A DNA stretch of 64,000 bases from assembly GCF_000731985.1 (NCBI RefSeq), contig NZ_JNCS01000004.1:361350-425349 (forward strand). The letters run 5' to 3'. The translations under genes were made by a program, and so were the position numbers. Of this stretch, positions 9,819-18,527 are shown in pieces; within the stretch, counting starts at the first letter, position 1; the number at the start of each line of letters is the position of its first letter. Under the pieces are notes generated by a model, which was not told where the DNA came from, did not search any database, and saw only the letters and a list, made by a program, of their open reading frames with translations. The stretch is from Natrinema altunense (GTDB lineage: Archaea; Halobacteriota; Halobacteria; Halobacteriales; Natrialbaceae).

Positions 9819-10003
9819 ATAAAAGCACTCCTCCTTCCGTTCGCTCGCGCTGCTCGCTCACATCAGTCGTCGGCCCGCTCGCTCACCCTTCGGGTTCGCT
9901 CGCGGTGGTGATCGGGTAGATGCCTGCCCTTCCCCGGGTTCTGCGTCTCTCGCGTCTGCTCGAGACGCACTCCCGGCCGAAACGAAACACGAATACGTCG
10001 AAC

Positions 10004-10915
10004 TCAATCGCCGCTGGCGCGCGTCACCCCGGGCATCCCCTCCTTGGTGTACTGCGGTTCCGGCGCGTGGTGTGGGTCCGGCAGCCAGTTCCGGAGGTGC
10101 TCGTTGAACCGGTCGGGTCGTTCTCGCGGCGTCCAGTGGCCGCAGTCGTCGACGAGGGTCAGTTCGGCGTCCGGGATCAGGGTCGCTGCTCGCTTCGACC
10201 ACTCGACGGGAACCAGCGGATCGTCCCGGCCGTGGATCAGCAGCGTCGGGACCGACAGGGACTCGAGGTCGCCGACGAAGTTCGTCGCGACGCGGCCGTT
10301 GAAGGAGAGTTCGTTGTTCTGGAACTCCTCGAAGGCCCGTATTGAGCCCGGTTCCATCAGTTTCCGCCTGATGTCGTCGACGAAACGATCGGGCAGTCGG
10401 TCGGCGTCCGCGACGAGGCTATCGAGAACCATGCGGACGCTCTTGGTGGAGGTACTGGCTGCGATCTTTCCGAACTCAGTCGCGCCGGGTACCCGTGACA
10501 GCACCTTCCACTGGAGCGCACTCGGGAGTTTGCCGCCCAGTCCGTAGCTGTCGACGAGCGCCAACCGCTCGACGCGGTCGGGGTTGTCCAGTGCGTAGCC
10601 GAGCGCGACCCCGCCGCCCATCGAAATACCGGCCAGCGAGACGCGGTCGAAGGGGAGCGTCTCGAGGAAGCCCTCGAGAACGTCGACGTAGGTCTCGACG
10701 GTGTGATCGACGTCGCCCGTACTGTTCCCGTATCCGGGCCAATCGAGCGCGTAGACGCGGTAGTCGGCCGCGAGTGCGTCGATCGCGTGTCGCCACGAGA
10801 CGGTCGCGTCGTCGATCCCCGCGCCGTGACAGAGGACGATCGGCGGCCCGCTCGTTCCCGCACGTCGGTAGGCGATTCGACAGTCGCCGATGGTGGCGAC
10901 GCCGGTGCCGCTCAT
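10004..10915 (-). CDS. Alpha/beta hydrolase
   Basis: This 303-residue protein is an alpha/beta-hydrolase fold enzyme of unknown substrate. The oxyanion-side HGAG motif is near residue 30 and the nucleophile elbow GISMGG places Ser98. GRDDPLVP places the likely Asp at about 231-232, and DDCGHWTPRERP puts the catalytic His at about 260, so the triad appears intact. No signal peptide is seen, so it should be cytoplasmic. Similar sequences include esterases, C-C bond hydrolases of aromatic degradation and haloperoxidase-like proteins. Nothing in the neighbourhood narrows the choice. It is a single gene, convergent with PolD, with a TATA-like GTATTAGC block near 10950-10957 on its own strand. Confidence 0.85.
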   Translation of the reverse strand: MSGTGVATIGDCRIAYRRAGTSGPPIVLCHGAGIDDATVSWRHAIDALAADYRVYALDWPGYGNSTGDVDHTVETYVDVLEGFLETLPFDRVSLAGISMGGGVALGYALDNPDRVERLALVDSYGLGGKLPSALQWKVLSRVPGATEFGKIAASTSTKSVRMVLDSLVADADRLPDRFVDDIRRKLMEPGSIRAFEEFQNNELSFNGRVATNFVGDLESLSVPTLLIHGRDDPLVPVEWSKRAATLIPDAELTLVDDCGHWTPRERPDRFNEHLRNWLPDPHHAPEPQYTKEGMPGVTRASGD

Positions 10916-11207
10916 GATCGAATCACGTCACAGGGGGGAAGGACCGAGGCCGTATTAGCAGTCGGATTTGGCCTGCTAGCCGTGCCTAGTGGCCACAATG
11001 AGCAATTTCGGTCTCCCGACCGTCCCACCTCGTTACGTTTCCTCCCGGTGGTATCGAACGACGGCTCCCCCATCCCCCGTAACTCGGGGAATCGTTTTCC
11101 GGCCGAAGAGTCAGTGGCAGGAGAGTTGTATGTGTGGGTAGGTATCATACCTCTCCCCTCTATCCCAGGACGATATATTACTTTCTATTACCGTGTTCGT
11201 TCCTAAC

Positions 11208-11294
11208 ATGGCTGTTGTGCCGTGGCTATCGTCGTTTCGCGCTCACAGCGACATCCACGGCCTCGAGCGACCGCTCGCACAATGCGCGCTGTGA
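11208..11294 (+). CDS. Candidate 28-codon leaderless small ORF
   Basis: An ATG at 11208 lies about 31 bases after the centre of ATATATTA (11173-11180), the clearest TATA-like element in the 10916-11324 gap. The frame reads MAVVPWLSSFRAHSDIHGLE and stops at 11294, inside the probable promoter of the next gene. The spacing would suit a leaderless mRNA. The composition is not distinctive, and the promoter could instead drive a non-coding RNA or a long leader of the rubredoxin-like gene. No other gene is seen in this gap. Confidence 0.2.
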   Translation: MAVVPWLSSFRAHSDIHGLERPLAQCAL

Positions 11295-11324
11295 CTTTAT
11301 TCCCGTCGCGGATGTAGCCCGGTC

Positions 11325-11663
11325 ATGGTCGACACTGGCGAGACGCCGGCGACGGAAGGGGACGATGCGGCCGTCGAGGAGATAGAGAACCTCAATTTCG
11401 GGCAATCGGTCTACGACGAGGACGGCAACCGACTCGGTCGCATTCGGGGATTCGAGCGGGGTGGATTCTTCGTCACGACCCGCGAGGGAGCCGAAGCGAT
11501 GAGCGTCGACCACGCCCGTTCGGGCCACGAGTTCGGTGAGGCGCATCTGATGTGGCGATGTATGGAGTGTGGCGAGATGGGCGAAATCGACGAGGGCCTG
11601 CCCGACGAGTGTCCGAACTGCAACACCGAACGGGAGGATCTGATGTACTGGACCGAGGACTGA
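11325..11663 (+). CDS. Rubredoxin-like zinc-ribbon protein, first of a tandem pair
   Basis: This 112-residue haloarchaeal protein has two parts. Residues about 25-75 resemble a small PRC-barrel-like beta fold (FGQSVYDEDGNRLGRIRGFE ... GAEAMSVDHARS). A C-terminal rubredoxin-type zinc ribbon follows, with paired CMEC and CPNC motifs, ending in the conserved tail MYWTED. It is closely related to the gene at 11752; the two probably arose by duplication. ACTTTATTCC near 11293-11302 is about 28 bases upstream of the ATG, fitting a leaderless transcript. I believe it belongs to the DUF7130 group, from memory. Function is unknown; metal or redox binding is inferred from the cysteines only. Confidence 0.82.
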   Translation: MVDTGETPATEGDDAAVEEIENLNFGQSVYDEDGNRLGRIRGFERGGFFVTTREGAEAMSVDHARSGHEFGEAHLMWRCMECGEMGEIDEGLPDECPNCNTEREDLMYWTED

Positions 11664-11751
11664 CTCGAGGCTATCACTCGAGGGATCGCTGTCGACACCT
11701 GAGGGTTCTATATAGCACGTCAGGATTTATTCCTGCCCGTGGCGTAGATCC

Positions 11752-12060
11752 ATGACGGTGGCTCACATGGATAAAGAACAGCCGCGACTGGCGTTCGGGA
11801 CGACGGTCTACGCCGAGGATGGTACGGAAATCGGACAGGTTCGCGGAATCGACGAAAACGGACTCTACATCACGCTCCGGGACGGCATCGAAGGGATGAG
11901 CGTCGAACACGTCAGATCTGGGCAGGCCTTCGGCGAGGCCGAACTGCTGTGGCGTTGCTGGGAGTGTGGCGAACTGGGTCGACTCGACCAGGACATCCCC
12001 GACGCGTGTCCTTCCTGCGGTGCCGATCGGGAGGAGTTGTACTATTGGACCGAAGATTAA
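11752..12060 (+). CDS. Rubredoxin-like zinc-ribbon protein, second of a tandem pair
   Basis: This 102-residue paralogue of the preceding gene keeps the same order: beta domain (FGTTVYAEDGTEIGQVRGID), the EGMSVEHVRSGQAFGEAELL link, then zinc ribbon cysteines CWEC and CPSC, and the tail YYWTED. The start at 11752 is preferred over the in-frame ATG at 11767 because GATTTATTCC (11724-11733) sits about 24 bases ahead, right for a leaderless start at 11752. A separate TATA-like block for each copy suggests they are transcribed independently. No partner gene indicates a role. Confidence 0.82.
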   Translation: MTVAHMDKEQPRLAFGTTVYAEDGTEIGQVRGIDENGLYITLRDGIEGMSVEHVRSGQAFGEAELLWRCWECGELGRLDQDIPDACPSCGADREELYYWTED

Positions 12061-12604
12061 GGGACGGCCGAACCGTTTCAGTGATCCCTCCCCTTTCGAT
12101 GACACTGAAATCTCGCCCCTCATTGACGCCCGAGTCGTTTTTCGATTGAGGCCGCAGTAGTGAGAGTCGTCGTCCCGTCGTCACCGTCGAGAGGCGGGAA
12201 ATCCAGTAGCGATGTGACGAGTACCGTCCGTTCGCATCTCGACTGGACCGTATCGATACCTCTCCCGCGCGTGTGTCCTCCTCCGAACGTATTGCCCGAC
12301 ACTGGCCGAGTTACGGATGGGCGATCGGTTCCTCGAGGCACACCGTCCGCGTCCGTTTTTCTTCATAAATATTGGTTGTGTAAATCGATAGTCTTATTAA
12401 CAATCGTTACACACTGCGAAAACGGTTCGCTATGAGTGAACTATTATCAAACAAAGGCGCAATTGTTGCCGAGCTACCGAGTGAAACCGATCGGGCACGC
12501 ACGTTCGTGCTTGCCAGGGGCAGGGAGTTCGGGTCGCAACCAACCCGATCGAGGCCGTTCAACACGAGGCGAAATACGGGCAGGAAACCCAGTGCTGGAA
12601 TCTA
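12061..12604. promoter_or_regulatory. Long upstream region of the S-layer-type gene with TATA-like boxes
   Basis: This gap of about 540 bases holds no convincing independent gene in its first 300 bases. An AT-rich block at 12361-12402 contains CATAAATATT (12364-12373) and GTCTTATTAAC (12391-12401). Initiation from the second would fall near 12422, giving a leader of roughly 180 bases. Long leaders are known for abundant haloarchaeal S-layer mRNAs. The leader contains a short ORF listed separately. Confidence 0.45.
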
Positions 12605-12605
12605 A
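12432..12605 (+). CDS. Candidate 57-codon leader ORF overlapping the S-layer start (TAATG)
   Basis: The frame starts with ATG about 10 bases after the predicted transcript start, reads MSELLSNKGAIVAELPSETD, becomes Arg/Ser/Thr-rich, and ends with TAA sharing one base with the ATG of the S-layer-type gene. The first 30 residues look more protein-like than the second half. It could be a translated leader coupled to the downstream gene, or simply an open frame in a structured leader. No Shine-Dalgarno sequence precedes the downstream start, which makes coupling plausible but unproven. Confidence 0.25.
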   Translation: MSELLSNKGAIVAELPSETDRARTFVLARGREFGSQPTRSRPFNTRRNTGRKPSAGI

Positions 12606-15058
12606 TGATGAGCGACACTGACGCGGCAACTGTCCACGAGAAGGGGCGGGCAGTGCTCCTCACTGCGATGATGGTACTCTCCGTCGTTGCGATGTCCGCA
12701 GCGTTCGTCGGCGGGGCAACGGCTGCACAGAACGCGAGATATCACGATGATCAGACGGTCTCCCCCGGAGACATCGTCTATCAGGGCGAAGACGACTTCG
12801 AGTTTTCCGATGACTTCACCCGAGACACGCTGAACGGTGTGGAGAACGGCGGTGCCGAGGGCGAACAGCTCGAGCCCCCCGTTCCGGATACGCAGCCCAC
12901 CGGCACGTACGGGGACGGTGACGGGAACACTGTGACTGTCACCTCCCCGCGCGTGACCGACCTCACGATCAACAACGTGTACGACGACGGCAGCGTCAAC
13001 GCCGTTGACGGCTCGAGTATCTCGACCGGAGACGCCGATAACATGAACGTTACCGTGGAGTACACCTTCGGCGACGCGGAATACATCGACATCTCCGTCG
13101 AAGATGAGAGCGGTACTGACATCACGAATCAGGTCATCGATGACAATACGATCGAGGAAACCGGCGGCAGCGTCGGTCTGGACCTCTCTACCGAGGACGC
13201 CGGCGAATACACGGTCACCGCACAGGGTGCCGGGAACCTCGACTCCGGCGATGCGGTCGAAACCGCGACGGTCGAGTTGCGGACCGATGCCGATCTCGGT
13301 CTCGAGGTCGACACCGACAGTGCCGTTCGTGGCGACAACGTCGAGTACACCGTCAGCGGGGGAAGCGATGGCGACACGCATCTCGTTGCGATCGAACGCT
13401 CCGAATTCCGCGACGGTGTCACTGCCGACAACGCCGAGCGCGTCTTCCGGAACGTCGACGATACGGAAGCGGTCGGCGTCTATCCCGATAGCGACGACAC
13501 TGAGAACATCGACTTCGCGTGGGCCAAAGTCGGGATCGACGGCACGACGGCCGTCGGTCAGATCGAAACCCAGTACCTTGACGACAGCTCCGTTGACGTA
13601 GACGTCTACGACACCGGCGTGGATGCTGCCGATGTCGATGACGGTACAGACTCCATCGATGACGTCTCGCTCGACGTTTCGGGAGGCGACATCGCGATCG
13701 AGAATCCGGCTAGTTCCTACGTCATCGGGTCCGAAATCGATATCAACGGTACCGCGGACGGGTCCGACGAAGTCGCGGTCTTCGTCCGCGATAACGCCGA
13801 CTGGGAACTCGTCGAGCAGGGGATCGTCGTCGACTCCGACGGTACCTTCGAAGAGGAGGATTACGTGCTCTCCAGGGACGGCGGGGCCGGTTCCGACAGC
13901 CTCAGTCTGCCCGGTACGTATCGCTTCGGCGTCATCGACCAGTCGGATGCCGACGAGGTGATGGACGACGATAACACCATCTCCACGTCGGACTTCAATC
14001 AGGGGACTAGTACCACCTCGTCGCTGCGCGTCGTCGAGGGCGAGTTGACCGTCGATCACGTCAGTATTATCGACGGCCAAGTCGCCGACGGGGAGACGCT
14101 TTCGATCCGCGGGACCGCTCCTGGCCAGGATTCGGTATACGTGTCCTTCTACGGCCCGCGCGGGACGTACGACCGGATACCGATCTCGACCGACTCGGAG
14201 TACGTGTTCGAGGAAGAAGACATTCAGGTCGGGAACAACCTCGGGCCCCAGCTTGGCACTGATACCAGTATCAGTCAGGGGACAGTCTATATGAGTGTCT
14301 ACTCGAAGGGCCGTGACAACGTTCCCGGGGACGGGTCGGTCGACAGCGTCGACGGCGGCACCGTCGAACAACAGTTCGTGAGCATGTACAAGCAGCTCAA
14401 CGAGGGGTCCACGTCCCAACAGCAGGTCATGGAACGAATCGCGAGCGAAACGACGCAGGACTCCGGGAGCGACGACATCTCCCGTTTGTTCCAGTTCCGA
14501 TACACCGACCCACAGACCACGATCGAGAACGTCTCGAGCGCCAGCGCCGGCGAGGGCACGGTCGTCACCGGAGAAACGATGACCGTTACGGGCGTCACGA
14601 ACCGCCAGCCCGACGATAACACCATCACGGTGGAGGTCACCGAAGGCCCGTCCGCCACGCAGTTCGACCTCACGTCGGCCGAGCAGTGGGGGGCTGACGG
14701 TCGCTGGAACGTCACACTGGACACCGAGGGTATCGAACCCGGTACCTATACCGTCGAAACCGACGACGGCGACAGCACCGACAGAGCGGATATTCGGCTC
14801 ACCGCGGAACCCGAAACCGTTGCTGACGGTGGGCCGGACGACGAGAACTCGGATGACGGGCAATCCGACGACACGGTCGACGAGAGCAGCGACGGCACGT
14901 CCGACGACAGCGGTGACGATACGGCCGACGATACCAGCGACGAAGCGTCCAACGAGATCAGCGACGACGACGGGATGCCGGGCTTTGGCATCGCCGTTAC
15001 GATCGGCGCGCTGCTCGCAGCCGTGCTGGCACTTCGTCGCGACGATCGACACCACTGA
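12605..15058 (+). CDS. S-layer-type surface glycoprotein with PGF-CTERM anchor
   Basis: This 817-residue exported protein begins with a haloarchaeal S-layer-type signal peptide (GRAVLLTAMMVLSVVAMSAA, cleavage probably after GGATA near residue 40). The mature part starts with a VSPGDIVYQGED segment like other BGTF-domain surface glycoproteins. Several beta-sandwich repeats follow, rich in D, T and G with scattered N-x-S/T sites. A D/S/T-rich stalk of about 50 residues (roughly 735-785) leads to MPGFG at 791-795, a hydrophobic helix and terminal arginines. That tripartite tail is the PGF-CTERM signal processed by archaeosortase A. It is likely a major cell-envelope protein. Starts at 12605 or 12608 are equally possible. 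Confidence 0.9.
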   Translation: MMSDTDAATVHEKGRAVLLTAMMVLSVVAMSAAFVGGATAAQNARYHDDQTVSPGDIVYQGEDDFEFSDDFTRDTLNGVENGGAEGEQLEPPVPDTQPTGTYGDGDGNTVTVTSPRVTDLTINNVYDDGSVNAVDGSSISTGDADNMNVTVEYTFGDAEYIDISVEDESGTDITNQVIDDNTIEETGGSVGLDLSTEDAGEYTVTAQGAGNLDSGDAVETATVELRTDADLGLEVDTDSAVRGDNVEYTVSGGSDGDTHLVAIERSEFRDGVTADNAERVFRNVDDTEAVGVYPDSDDTENIDFAWAKVGIDGTTAVGQIETQYLDDSSVDVDVYDTGVDAADVDDGTDSIDDVSLDVSGGDIAIENPASSYVIGSEIDINGTADGSDEVAVFVRDNADWELVEQGIVVDSDGTFEEEDYVLSRDGGAGSDSLSLPGTYRFGVIDQSDADEVMDDDNTISTSDFNQGTSTTSSLRVVEGELTVDHVSIIDGQVADGETLSIRGTAPGQDSVYVSFYGPRGTYDRIPISTDSEYVFEEEDIQVGNNLGPQLGTDTSISQGTVYMSVYSKGRDNVPGDGSVDSVDGGTVEQQFVSMYKQLNEGSTSQQQVMERIASETTQDSGSDDISRLFQFRYTDPQTTIENVSSASAGEGTVVTGETMTVTGVTNRQPDDNTITVEVTEGPSATQFDLTSAEQWGADGRWNVTLDTEGIEPGTYTVETDDGDSTDRADIRLTAEPETVADGGPDDENSDDGQSDDTVDESSDGTSDDSGDDTADDTSDEASNEISDDDGMPGFGIAVTIGALLAAVLALRRDDRHH

Positions 15059-15285
15059 TCGTCGCTTCGCATTCGATCGCACGGCGGCGGCGGTCCATCC
15101 GCCCGTGAACGACCCCAGTCGGTGCTGTGCGCACTGACCGCGACTCGCCCGAACAGCCCGTTCGGATTCGACGGACGGTCGCGTTCGGTCGCGCTCCGCC
15201 GTCATCTCCACGGGCGGCTCTTTTGACGTCTCGAGCACGGCCGCCGACAGTAACCGTTATCATCGCGCTCGCACCACCTCGAGCC

Positions 15286-16194
15286 ATGGAAATCGTCGTT
15301 TTCGGTGCCGGCAGCCTCGGCAGTCTCGTCGGCGGGCTGCTCGCCCGCGAGCACGACGTTACGCTCGTCGCTCGCGAGGCCCACGCCCGCGCCGTCAGCG
15401 GGTCGGGACTGCGTCTCGAGGGGGCGGTAGCGGACGCCCCCGAACGCGTGTTCCCGGCGGCGACGACCGATGGAACGGGACTCGAGGCGGATCTGGCCGT
15501 CGTGACGGTCAAGTCGTTCGATACTGTCGCGGCTGCCGAACGGCTCGCGACGGGAACGTTCGACGGCGTTCTCTCGCTCCAGAACGGCATGGGAAACGAA
15601 GCGACGCTTGCGGCGCGGCTCGAGGTCCCGGTTCTCGCCGGGACGGCGACCTATGGGGCGGTCCTACGGGAGCCGGGCGTCGTCGACTGTACCGGCGTCG
15701 GCGAGGTCGTTTTCGGTGCGCGAGCGGGCGGGCCGTCGGCGCTTGCGGCCCGACTCGGCGAGGCGTTCGCGGCGGCGGGTCTCGAGACGACCGTCGCCGA
15801 GGATATGCCCCGACGCCTGTGGGAGAAACTCGCGGTCAACGCCGGCATTAACCCGATCACGGCCCTGACCGCGACGGAAAACGGGGCCGTGCTCGAGGAC
15901 CCGGCCGATGTCCTCTCGCGGGCGGCCGTCCGAGAGACGGCCCGCGTCGCCCGAGCCTGTGCTGTCCCCCTCTCGAACCGTGAGGCACAGTCCGCGATGG
16001 AAGCCGTCGCTTCGGCGACGGCCACGAACACGTCCTCGATGCGCCAGGACGTTCTCGCCGAACGCCGCACCGAGATTGACGCGATCAACGGCCACGTCGT
16101 CGATCGAGCGGCCGAGTTGGGGATCGAGGTGCCGACGAACCGGACGCTCACGACACTGGTCAGGGCCTGGGAGCGCGGGCGCGACGTGCGATGA
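15286..16194 (+). CDS. panE: 2-dehydropantoate 2-reductase (ketopantoate reductase)
   Basis: This 302-residue enzyme would reduce ketopantoate to pantoate with NADPH, on the route to pantothenate and coenzyme A. The Rossmann glycine motif GAGSLG is at residues 7-12. LQNGMGNE near residue 95 and RRLWEKLAVNAGINPITALT near residue 175, with the catalytic Lys and conserved Asn, match ApbA/PanE proteins. I chose the ATG at 15286 because it starts directly with the beta-strand EIVVFGAGS; the upstream open frame is Arg/Pro-rich. Length is normal for the family. Other family members use different 2-keto acids, so the assignment is by family. Confidence 0.88.
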   Translation: MEIVVFGAGSLGSLVGGLLAREHDVTLVAREAHARAVSGSGLRLEGAVADAPERVFPAATTDGTGLEADLAVVTVKSFDTVAAAERLATGTFDGVLSLQNGMGNEATLAARLEVPVLAGTATYGAVLREPGVVDCTGVGEVVFGARAGGPSALAARLGEAFAAAGLETTVAEDMPRRLWEKLAVNAGINPITALTATENGAVLEDPADVLSRAAVRETARVARACAVPLSNREAQSAMEAVASATATNTSSMRQDVLAERRTEIDAINGHVVDRAAELGIEVPTNRTLTTLVRAWERGRDVR

Positions 16195-16321
16195 GGACCG
16201 TCCACGGCCGCTCTTCTCGGAGAACTCCCCGACTATGCCGACGGATTACGGAGCCGAGGCTCTGCGGTCACGATAGCAAACCCATCGAATCGGTGTTCGA
16301 CCTCCGCCGGACGAGGATGCG

Positions 16322-16687
16322 TTAGAACGGTGCTTCCGGTCCTTCGTCGGCGTTGCCGCCGTCGTCGTCGACGGTCTCGCCGGGGAAGGAGGGACTCATG
16401 CCGCCCATCTCCTCGTCGCCGCCGTCCATGCCGGTGGACGCGTTGACCTTTTCGATTTCGGGAATCTCCTTGACCATCCGGCTCTTGATCGCCTGGATCG
16501 TCATCGGCGAGATACCACAGCCACTGCAGGCACCACCGAGGGCGATGCTGACTTCGCCGCTTTCGCGGTCGATGTCCTGAATCGCTGCGCTGCCGCCGTG
16601 CATCTGGATCTGCGGGAAGTTTCGTCGCAGGAAGTTCGTCACGCGGTCCTCGAGGTCGTCCCCGTCGTTCTGGGTCTCGGTGCTCAT
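16322..16687 (-). CDS. NifU-like C-terminal domain Fe-S protein
   Basis: This 121-residue protein has a NifU C-terminal (Nfu) domain over residues 10-75, with the cluster-binding CSGC pair at C54 and C57 in GGACSGCGISPMTIQAIKSR. Nfu proteins carry and deliver [4Fe-4S] clusters. The tail (about residues 80-121) is acidic, Gly/Met-rich and likely disordered, as often seen in haloarchaeal versions. The ATG at 16687 is preferred because the upstream in-frame sequence is not domain-like. It lies downstream of a DUF5783-type gene on the same strand with a 78-bp gap. No other Fe-S assembly gene is adjacent. Confidence 0.85.
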   Translation of the reverse strand: MSTETQNDGDDLEDRVTNFLRRNFPQIQMHGGSAAIQDIDRESGEVSIALGGACSGCGISPMTIQAIKSRMVKEIPEIEKVNASTGMDGGDEEMGGMSPSFPGETVDDDGGNADEGPEAPF

Positions 16688-16765
16688 GGAAATCCCTTGG
16701 GTATCAGCCCCCCTAAACCTTCCGTCCTCCATGTTCGCCTGCCGGCGTCGACGACGGGTAACCCC

Positions 16766-17083
16766 CTAATTGAACCCGAATACTCGCCGGAGTTCGGTCT
16801 CGATCTCCTCGACGTGTGTCTCCAGAACGTCGTCGAATCGCTCTTCTTCCACGAGCACGCCCGAGAGTCGCTCGTAGGGCCCGTCGGGGAGCTCGACGCG
16901 GAACTCGCCGTTACCCTCGTAGAACGGTTCGCTCTCGTTTAACACCTCCTGGTCGATCGCGTGGACGAGTTGGGAGTCGTAGCGGTCGTTCATCCGGTTG
17001 AACGCGTTTTTGTACGCCTGCTGGAGTTCGGGGAAGTAGTTGGCGTACTTGTCTTCGAACTTCTCGGGATCGAAGTCGGCCAT
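16766..17083 (-). CDS. DUF5783-type haloarchaeal protein
   Basis: This 105-residue acidic protein starts ADFDPEKFEDKYANYFPELQ and looks mostly helical in its first half. A short beta-rich middle (EFRVELPDGPYERLSGVLVE) and a helical C-terminus ending RRVFGFN follow. I recognise it as the haloarchaeal DUF5783 family; its function is not known. It has no cysteines, signal peptide or membrane segment. It precedes the NifU-like gene on the same strand and is divergent from the gene at 17304. Confidence 0.75.
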   Translation of the reverse strand: MADFDPEKFEDKYANYFPELQQAYKNAFNRMNDRYDSQLVHAIDQEVLNESEPFYEGNGEFRVELPDGPYERLSGVLVEEERFDDVLETHVEEIETELRRVFGFN

Positions 17084-17303
17084 ACCCTAGTCCAGCGTTG
17101 GCGGAGACAAAAGTCGGACGATCCCCCTCGCCTCGCGGGCACGTCGCGGTCCGGATCGACCGCACCGAACCACGCTCGCGTCGCGGACCGACCGTGCCGC
17201 CCCGAAAACGTGACAGGTCGCTGCCGTAGTAAGGGAACGGTATATAGGACCACGCGCTCGCAAGCGGAACGGACACCCCCAGTCTGGGCGACATCGAACG
17301 TAC

Positions 17304-17696
17304 ATGGCCGCTGCACAGGACCCCATCCCGTCGGAGGCACTTCCGCCGAGATGGGGACTCGCCGAACGCCGTGACGAACGGTTCACCTATCGGCACAGCC
17401 GTCCCCCGATCGAACTGATCGCGGAGGTCACCGCGGCCGACCGGTCGCATCCGGGACTCGGTCTCTGTCGGTGTTGGGAGCTTCGCTATCGGTATTTCCT
17501 CGCGGACCGCGTGATCTCGGAGTCGATCGGCCGCGTCTCGACGCAGCGAGCCGCCGTCGACGGATTGCTCGAGTGTATGCACCGGATTCACGACACGGTC
17601 TCGGCGGCGGACGACCCGTTCGCGGTCCGTGAGGTCCTCCATAGCGTCTCGCTCTCCGATCTCGTGCCGAGCGGGCTACCCGCGTCCTCCGAGTAG
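17304..17696 (+). CDS. Uncharacterised haloarchaeal protein, 130 residues
   Basis: I do not recognise this protein. It is compact, with an ELIAEVTAADRSHPGLGLCR strand-like region and two cysteines close together (LCRCW). A helical stretch follows, with ASTQRAAVDGLLECMHRIHD-like character (actual text VSTQRAAVDGLLECMHRIHD), and a polar tail. A TATA-like CGGTATATAGG at 17239-17249 lies 55-65 bases upstream of the ATG, so a short leader is likely. It converges on the minus-strand operon at 17727-19450. Codon use resembles its neighbours, which supports it as a real gene. Confidence 0.65.
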   Translation: MAAAQDPIPSEALPPRWGLAERRDERFTYRHSRPPIELIAEVTAADRSHPGLGLCRCWELRYRYFLADRVISESIGRVSTQRAAVDGLLECMHRIHDTVSAADDPFAVREVLHSVSLSDLVPSGLPASSE

Positions 17697-17726
17697 CCGC
17701 CAGGTTCGCGGTCGCGTCCCGTCGGC

Positions 17727-18527
17727 CTACACGCGCCGCGTCAGGTGCGCTCGAACCGTCCGCTGGCAGTCACCGCAGATCCCGTACAGCCGCGTCGCGC
17801 TCGAGAGCAGCGGGTATCGGACCGAACAGTCCGAGTAGACGGATTCGACCAGCGTTCGATACCGGGTCCCGCCCGGTCCGTAGCGGTTCGTCGAGCGGGT
17901 AAACTGCGCCTGCCGGTCCGCCGTGAGCGTCTCGAGTCGATCCCGATAGGCCGCGAGTCGATCGTGGTTCTCCCGTAACGTCTCGAAGTCACGCTGGAGG
18001 AGCGACTCGTCGGCCATCGACTGGAGCCACGCAAGGATTTCGTCGATCTCGTCGAGGGCGTCCTCGAGCGTCTCCCGCTCGTTCCGGAGGGTCTGTTGGA
18101 CGACGTCTACTTCCGTTCGCCTGGTCTCGACCGTCTCGAGGACGGCCCGTTTGAGCGGCGGCGTCCAGCCCGTTTCCGATGCGAGCGCGACGGCGATGTC
18201 CTCGCTCAGTTCCGCGGCGATCGTCTCGGTGAGCGACTCGTCCGTCTCGCAGTCGGCGATACTGTGGGGACGGACGGTTTCGGCGAACGCCTCCCGAACG
18301 GTGACACAGCGATCGCCCGTCGCGGTCGATCGCCCGGTCTGAACCGTCGTCGCCATCGTCGGCGTCGCTGCGACCGCTTGCTGGGATCGGGCAGCCGCGG
18401 GACTCTTCGCCGGGACTTCGCGAACACGCCGTGCGAACGCTTCGAACGCGGCGTCCCGTTTCTCGACGGCTGCCCGTTCCTCGTCGACACAGTCGAGTGC
18501 CCGATGAACGGCGGTCGATCCGGTCAT
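17727..18527 (-). CDS. Uncharacterised coiled-coil protein (DUF7260-like), second gene of putative iron-regulated operon
   Basis: This 266-residue protein is largely helical: an N-terminal helix with RALDCVDEERAAVEKRDAAF, and a long heptad-like helix around residues 130-205 (RRTEVDVVQQTLRNERETLE). A C-terminal cysteine pair lies in YGICGDCQRTVRAHL. I associate it from memory with the haloarchaeal DUF7260 family of unknown function. Its ATG overlaps the stop of the upstream 308-residue gene (ATGA), so the two are translationally coupled. The promoter ahead of that gene carries two iron-type palindromes, so a role in iron physiology is inferred. Confidence 0.72.
   Translation of the reverse strand: MTGSTAVHRALDCVDEERAAVEKRDAAFEAFARRVREVPAKSPAAARSQQAVAATPTMATTVQTGRSTATGDRCVTVREAFAETVRPHSIADCETDESLTETIAAELSEDIAVALASETGWTPPLKRAVLETVETRRTEVDVVQQTLRNERETLEDALDEIDEILAWLQSMADESLLQRDFETLRENHDRLAAYRDRLETLTADRQAQFTRSTNRYGPGGTRYRTLVESVYSDCSVRYPLLSSATRLYGICGDCQRTVRAHLTRRV

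Noticed and set aside
12602..15238. An 878-codon open frame antisense to the S-layer-type gene
   Set aside because: It mirrors the high third-position GC of the real gene, has no domain, and the sense frame has a signal peptide and PGF-CTERM tail.
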